In this document: positions 28,801-36,800 of the stretch, one piece after another | Layout of the letters: each line of letters opens with the position of its first letter | How positions within the stretch are numbered: the stretch's first letter is position 1 | Assembly: GCF_032854445.1 (NCBI RefSeq) | Contig: NC_088307.1 | Coordinates: forward strand, 23,261,953 to 23,325,952 | From: Liolophura sinensis | Lineage: Eukaryota > Mollusca > Polyplacophora > Chitonida > Chitonidae | DNA length: 64,000 nucleotides | Direction of reading: 5' to 3' | Made by a program: the position numbers and the translations under genes | Notes under the pieces: model-generated | Seen by the model: the letters and a program-made list of their open reading frames with translations, nothing else | The model's database searches: none | What the model was told of the DNA's origin: nothing

Positions 28801-30761
28801 TTATATAGTCATGGGCATGTAAAGGTAACTCTAGTGGTACTAACTCATTACACATCATCATACCTGTATATACCAGGTGTTATATAGTCATGGGCTTGTA
28901 GAGGTAACTCTAGTGGTACTAACTCATTACACATCATCATACCTGTATATACCAGGTGTTATATAGTCATGGGCTTGTAGAGGTAACTCTAGTGGTACTA
29001 ACTCATTACACATCAACATACCTGTATATACCAGGTGTTATATAGTCATGGGCTTGTAGAGGTAACTCTAATGGTACTAACTCATTACACATCAACATAC
29101 CTGTATATACCAGGTGTTATATAGTCATGGGCTTGTAGAGGTAACTCTAGTGGTACTAACTCATTACACATCAACATACCTGTATATACCAGGTATTATA
29201 AAGTCATGGACGTGTAGTGGTAACTCTAGTGGTACTAACTCATTACACATCAACATACCTGTATATACCATGTGTTATATTGTCATGGGCTTGTAGAGGT
29301 AACTCTATCGGTACTAACTCATTACACATCAACATACCTGTATATACCAGGTGTTATATAGTCATGGGCTTGTAGAGGTAACTCTATTGGTACTAACTCA
29401 TTACACATACATACACATGTGTACTGTACTGTATATATCAGGTGTTTATAGCCAGGGCATCTTGTGGTAAATGTATCCAGCAACTGTAAACTAATTCCGG
29501 TAATGTAAAGATTAAAATTTGCACATACATGTATATTCATTTTGATAAAAGACGAAGTCTTTTAAAAGTGCCAATGTTTTGAATCAGTATTAAACATTGA
29601 ATACATTATATTGTTTTAATGACAACATTTTACAAAAAAGCAGTGAAGCCATTGATATTTACAACCATGTATGTGGTAAAACTTTGACATTTTCATTTCT
29701 AAACATAAAGCAGGTGGTAAAGTTGAGCCCTTGATACATCATTCAGCTGGTCACCCAACAGGAGACAAGGGTAATCCCCACCACACTGCACACCTCAACC
29801 AATCAGGGAAAGGTGATGACCTCATATTTGCATATTCACGTTTTATGAATATTCATGAAATTTATTTGATACTCTGATATTAAAGGAACAATAAGGACAG
29901 CCTATGTAACAGCATATTATGATTATTTATGGCCGTTACTCAGTACATAGATTATATATTTTTGTTTTTGCCGTCTTTGGATGTCGACACATCCTATTGG
30001 ATGCTAAGATGCAATGCATGAGAATTGTATTTGATACTTTTATTTGTATTCATTTAAAAACAGAACTTGTTCCTTATTTATTCATTTTATTTATTTATTT
30101 ATTTTATATTATTTGCTTATTTTTAGTGTTTTTTCTTCTGTATTTGTTTAGTCAAATACCTTTATTTCATTGGTTGAAGGAGTCCCAGTGGAGGCAGTAG
30201 AGTCTAAGATTGTCAGTTCCTCAGGGGGTTCAGTAATGAGTGGTAATCCTTATCACTCCTCTGACCTGGGAAAGTCCACTCCCGGTAAAGGGGGCAAAGG
30301 TCTGCCTGTCGAAGAACCCATGATTGCTAGCTCAGCCACATCCCAAACAATGGCGGCTAGTCCAAGCTGTAATAAAAATTCTGACAAAGATAAAAAAGGT
30401 GATTTCTGCTTTTAACATGGCAAACATTTTCATGTAAAGAATTTGGGGGAAGTGCTGTATTAAATATACAGTATTCTATCAAGTGCATTTTAGTGCGGGA
30501 AAATACATTTGGCATTAATTGGAAGAAATTAATAATGAGCATCGGAAGAGCATTGCTGGTGCCAAAAAACTCTTGATGTATTCTGGAAATTTTGAGTATT
30601 AATCTGATAAAATTATAGCCTGAGAGAAAACTCCACAGCCAATACAAATTCATTTTGGGATCACATGACCTCACACATTCCCATTGACAGCTATGCAACA
30701 TGTGCTAATGCAATTCTAATCAGTACATGCATATCAGAGTTTATTTATTTGTAAGTTATCC

Positions 30762-30805
<44 letters not shown>

Positions 30806-33800
30806 CAATACTCACATTTAATTTTGTGTTTACATTAGAAGCTGTGGTTGTTGAACCAATGATAAGTAAGAAAAGTGACCATGTGACTGGTGACCATGGC
30901 AACAAGTATCATAGTGCCAAGCTTGACAAATCCGCAGATGGGAAGCCTAGCCCTAAAGCAGGTATAAATTCTTGTGAGGATGTGAGCATATAACAGCATA
31001 TATGTATACAAACTTCCTTATAATCAATCTGACTATTAATCATGCAGTAACCTCTGTTAATAGATAGTTATAAATTACACTCTACTATCATGGCTGGGGA
31101 CTGGACATATGTATATGAGCTTATCTGATCTCTTCTTGCCCTGTCTCTTTCATGTGTTTTTCTTGTGTTTTTTTTTCTTTTTTTTGAATTTCTGAAGTAA
31201 AGTTTATAGCCTATGGTATTGTTGGAGTTTTGTTCATCAGTCTATTCTTGATAAATTTGGTGAACTAGTTTTTCTTGGCAGTGTTTTACTGATGTTTTGC
31301 CCAAGTACTTCATGTACTGATTCGCTGGTGGGTTAGCTTATACCAGATCACAGACTTAACCCTGTGTACATATAAGATCATGTTTTGCTCTGTAGTTTTT
31401 GTGAAAACACAGAGTCTCCAAAACTGCAATAACTGTTCAATAATGTATCTGATACATGTGATTAAGAATCCAGTCATGATGAGCTCCAAATTCAAAGGGT
31501 ATTTTTTGGAGGCGATGGGGTCTACTTTAGCTTTGCCAAAGTAAGTTTTGAAGGTTAGCCTCCAATTGTTTGTGCCTCCAAATGATCATTAAAATCATTT
31601 ATTTTCATTGAGTTTTTGTGGTCAAATCATGCGCCAAGTTAAGTTTTGTTCGTATCAAATGTGAACTGTCTAAATATAAGTAAGAAAACATGCACCACAG
31701 ATTGAACCTTTAAACTCAAAATTCCTGTTTTAAATAACTTACTTCTTTTCTTCTTTGCTCTTTGAACTACTTGAACTGATAAACCTATGTTAACGATAAA
31801 CCTGGGGTTACTCTGTATGCTTTACTAACATATATGTCAGCAGACTAAGACCGGTTCGTAGTCAGAGTACATTGGCACTAAACTTTGCAAAAGTTAATCA
31901 TTCAAACACCTGTTGATCTACAAATCTTTCTGTCCTAAAATTCTTTGAGCTTCTCTTAAAACTTATAGATATATTACTGCATATTACTAAAATATTATGA
32001 CATGAATGTTTTAATGGATGAAGAGATATGCACATGTCCTTGAATATACTAACATAATCTAGGGGACCTCTTAGCCCCGGTACGTGTGTTTAACAACTGT
32101 TCAGAAGAAAATTAGGCTTCTGCATATAATTGATTTTTATAAAGTCTTCACTGCTTAAAATTTATTTATGTATTTTTAGATACCCCAAAAATCAGTTGGT
32201 GTACTTACATGCAGTTAAGAAGTAAACTGTCTTGTATTTTGTGTAGAGAGAATCTGATTCAAGATTTACATACAAGACTTAATCCTTATCTCTGTTTTTT
32301 TATGTTTTATTTTGTCGATGTTTTAATCATCTCTTCAACTCTTAGAACTTTGATGGATGTTAAAGTTATTAATTTGCTGAAACCTTCCATTCATTAGTGG
32401 TAATTAATGTCTTATTCAACACTTTACTTAGAGTGCATTTGTCCAGCTCTGTTGAAAGATGTTGTCTTTCTCTAGCTCCAGTTGTTGAACCTCTGTTTGC
32501 CAAGTCCTCTGGTCGTGTGACTGGAGACAAAGGGAACCCGTATCACAGCAGTAAACTTGATCGGAAAAAAGGTAGATGTATGGAACTATAGCTTGTTTTG
32601 ACCGGTCGTGGACCATGGGTGACGGGTTTGTGGTGCTCGAGTTTGCTGCATCTTTAGACAAAGATTGAATAAGTACTTCATATATTTTTCAATCACTTTT
32701 AGAAAATATGCTGAAGTAACCAGCAACTGTGAGATGTTAGTTATTTCATGTCGGGTGTCAGCCTGTGAATTTCTTGGTATTTGGGGTGGAGTGTGATGAA
32801 AGTCTACTTTGGTTGCCGATTTGGAAAGAGGGTTAATTAATAAAAGCTTTGCCAATGTTGTTGTGTTAACCTTTTCATATGATACATGCGTTTGAGAATA
32901 TCTAAAAGTTCCCAGAAAATTAGTGTAGAAGATGACAAAACCTTTTAAGGTGAGAGTTATTTTGATATATGCTGCTTTGGAGTAAATTAATTTCCTGGTA
33001 ATAGGTTCCTCTCCGGCCATACATCTCCGGGAAGGTCTGTCAGCAACCTGCACATGGTCGTGGGTTTCCCTCTGGGCTCTGCCTGTTTTCCTCCCACCAT
33101 AATGCTGGCCGCCGTTGTATAAGTGAAATATTCTTAAGTACGGCGTATAACACCAATCAAATAAATATATAAATAAATAAATAAATAAAATTAATTTCCT
33201 GGTATTACTCCCAGTGCATATCTAGTTGAAAGAATGTTACTTATACCAGTTTTCCTTTGTATTCTTTGTTTACATTTGAATAAACAGCATGAAATGATGT
33301 GTAGGAATATTTAATGATTTCATGTACAGTATTTCACATGAAGCTTTAGTGTTTGCATTGTCTCAAAATATAATTTTTTGTCAGCAACCAGAGCTCTCAA
33401 AAAAGTGCTAGCATGCCTTAACCTATGGAATTACCTGTTCAGTTCAACTTAATCCCAGGTATATATCCTGAATGATGTACCGGTTGCCTTTGAAGAGTGG
33501 CTTTATAATTGTAGATTTATATACTGGTGAAGACTCAAAGCTGTACCTGGGTTCAGTAATAATAATAAAGACCAGGCATCACCGCGTAAATGTAAAAGTT
33601 TTCACAAGCTTTTGATCCACATGCCAGCATAATTGCAGATTTATCGATAGACCGGCATAATTGCAGATTTTACATAATTGCAGATTTGTGTGAATTGACC
33701 ATTTCACTTGACCAATGCACGTGTCACGTGTCCAGCTAGCCCTACAATGCATAGTCCCGTAGGATTTGCACTAATCAACACCAGGAGAGCATTTAAATTT

Positions 33801-36800
33801 TAGGCTTCAAATTTGTGACCTTGGGCTTAGTTTTGCAGAACATCTTAAAAATTTCAGTGTTTTGCATAATCACTTTTTGTGATGGCATTATAATCATAAT
33901 CAAACACATTCTTAAAAGAAAAAGCGGGGCCTCCGTGGCTCAGTCGGTTAGCGCGCTAGCGCAGCGTAATGACCCAGGAGCCCCTCACCAATGCAGTCGC
34001 TGTGAGTTCAAGTCCAGCTCATGCTGGCTTCCTCTCCGGCCGTAAGTGGGAAGGTCTGCCAGAAACCTGCGGGTGGTCGTGGGTTTCCCCCGGGCTGTGC
34101 CCGGTTTCCACCCACCATAATGCTGGCCGCCGTCGTATAAGTGAAATATTCTTGAGTACGGCGTAAAACACCAATCAAATAAATAAATAAAATAAAAGAA
34201 AAAGGAAGCAAGAAAATGGATTTATGAGCCTTGAGAAAAGAAATCTTTGCAATCTATTTGTCTTAAAATATTTTGAAGCTTTAATTGTTTTTTCCGACAG
34301 CACATCTCAGGGGAAATTGATGATCATCTTTAAACTGATGACATACCGGTATTTGTTCTCATTACAGACAGCTTTTTATCCACAGTGGAACAGAAGATAA
34401 CTTTCATGTATCAAAATCAAATCAGTGCGATGATAAATAACTGATTCGGTTAAACAGCCCGAAAGCTAGAGATCACATGATCGCTTTAGTAACATGCAGC
34501 ACGGGTGAAAAACCCCAATGTTATAGCATATAAACATACCTATATTGGAATCACTGTCAGAGATAGCTTATTCGTTGGATCTGTATATTTTCAGCAGTCC
34601 AGTTGGGAGAATTTCTGTAGAGCTTATGAGGTGTCCTTTTGTACAACCTGGACTTACTGACTGCTGACAGAGTGACAAATATGGATCCCTTTTCCTTATG
34701 CTGTTTTGTTTTTGTCCTCAGTACAGTGTTCACATGATCTCCATCTTCCGGGCTGTCAAATGGCAATCGGTTTTTGTTTCTAAAACAGCAAAACAAATGT
34801 CAATCAATTAATTAATCCATCAATCAAGAATTGTGACTTTTTTGCAGATGGCTCAGCTCCATTAATTCCAGCCATGAATTCCAGAACGCCTCCCCCAATG
34901 GATAAGTAAGTTCACTTAACTGGAACCTTACCACTTATTTCTTTTTTCCCTCTCTCACCGAAAAGTGATAGGTAGATGGTATTAGGGGCCTATTTCAGAA
35001 GCGGTATTACTGTAATTTTTATGCTTTTTTGCATAAAGAATCAAATTAGAAATGTGAATAAATTACACTGAAAGTTTCTCTCTTATATGTGAAAAGGTTG
35101 AGGAACTGGAGTATGTCAATATGGTAGATAAATATAGGTATGATGTCAGCCATGTATTGTTATGTCTTTGTTATTGTTCTTGGGTACAAGTTCCACGGGG
35201 AGGTTGAGGTTAAAATGCTTGTCTTGTTCAGTTGGTTTAAACACATTCTTGTACAGATACCTCTCTCATTGTCCTGGGTGCCTTGGTAGCAATGTGAAAC
35301 AGTTGAAAGTACGATCTTGGTGTGTTGGAGACCACTTTCTTCCACCAGTTTGACATCTCACGCTTTAAAAAGCTTACCAGAAACTTGTCAAAGGTTGATG
35401 GTTTACTGTAGGCTCTCTGGTTTCCTTCTCCAGTGAAATGTGATGTCATTTTGTATGTTACAGATCTTTCAGTTTCAGGTAATAAACTAATTCCAAGCAT
35501 GTATTGTTTGACTTTGTTTTACTGTGATATGTTTTGATGGAGGATTGATGACCATTTTCACAGTCCATTTTGTTTTTTAATGATTTTTTTTTCTGTGTCC
35601 CATTTCACAAAGCAGAGCCCAAATTTCTAACCCAAATTAGTCACAGTACATTCATGCATCACATCGATGCGCACTAGTATTTATTTATTTATTTATTTGA
35701 TTGGTGTTTTACGCCACAGTCAAGAATATTTTACTTATACGATGGCGGCCAGCATAATGAAACTGGGCAGAGCCCATCGGAAACCTACGACCATCCGTAG
35801 GTTGCTGACAGAGCTTCCCACGTAAGGTTAGAGAGGAAGCCAGAATGAACTGGACTTGAACTCACAGGGACCACATTGCGCAACAATGGTGTGCTGACCT
35901 CCTCGACCGTGTCAGCTCCCTGATGTGCTCAAGTATAATTTTAGCCAAGTTTGAGCATACAGCTTTGTAAAAAAATTTGTTTTGTAAAACCAAAATGGCC
36001 TTTTGAAAAAAGCCCTAGCTTGGTCGATGGTATCCATGGATGATCTTCATGTAGCCGTGGCCAGGTTTCTTGAATCTGAGGTTTCTGCTGATTGGCTTCT
36101 GCTTTGTGAATAATTTTTCTGGACAAAACCCATAACTTGCTCTTGGATTTTTTAGCCATTGTTTGTGGTATGGAATTGAAAAAAGAACTAGCAGAAAATC
36201 TTGAATGAGCATGGAAAATTAAAATTATGGGAAACCAGAAATAAACAAACAGTTGGCAACTGGTAGTATTGAGTTGCTAAGATTGACAGAGATCCAAGCT
36301 GATGCATGCAGTTCTTTCATGTGTGGTGTTATTTTTCAGCTCTCTGTTTGGTGATGATGACACGGTAATGGACACATTCGGTACAGACTTCAAACCTGCC
36401 GACGACAATAAAGAAAAGGGCAATAAAACAGACGGAAAGAAGAAAACAGATGAGAAAAAACCTGGAGATAAAAAATTACCCAGTAAATCTGAGTTACTGT
36501 CAGATGATGTAAGAAACTTCGTTTTTAGATAATAGTAATATAAATGGTCACAACAGTATTCTCTCTGTGTCACAGTGTTAGCGTCAGATCATATGTATAC
36601 TTTTTATTTTACTCCCCAGGGGGAAAAACATGCCAAGCATGTACATAAATATTCATCTGCATGGAGGGAGAAATGTCGGTTCAGTCCGTAATACCTCCTT
36701 ATGTAAGATTGTAGCTAAAACCGTTGAGAGCTTGATTCAAGAATACCTCACTGGTTACCTGCCAAACTTCTGGACATAAGATTGCAGCTGAACCATTGAG

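Noticed and set aside
33931-34014. Possible tRNA gene (A and B boxes)
   Set aside because: The boxes belong to the head of a SINE: the acceptor-stem pairing is not seen and a SINE body follows directly.
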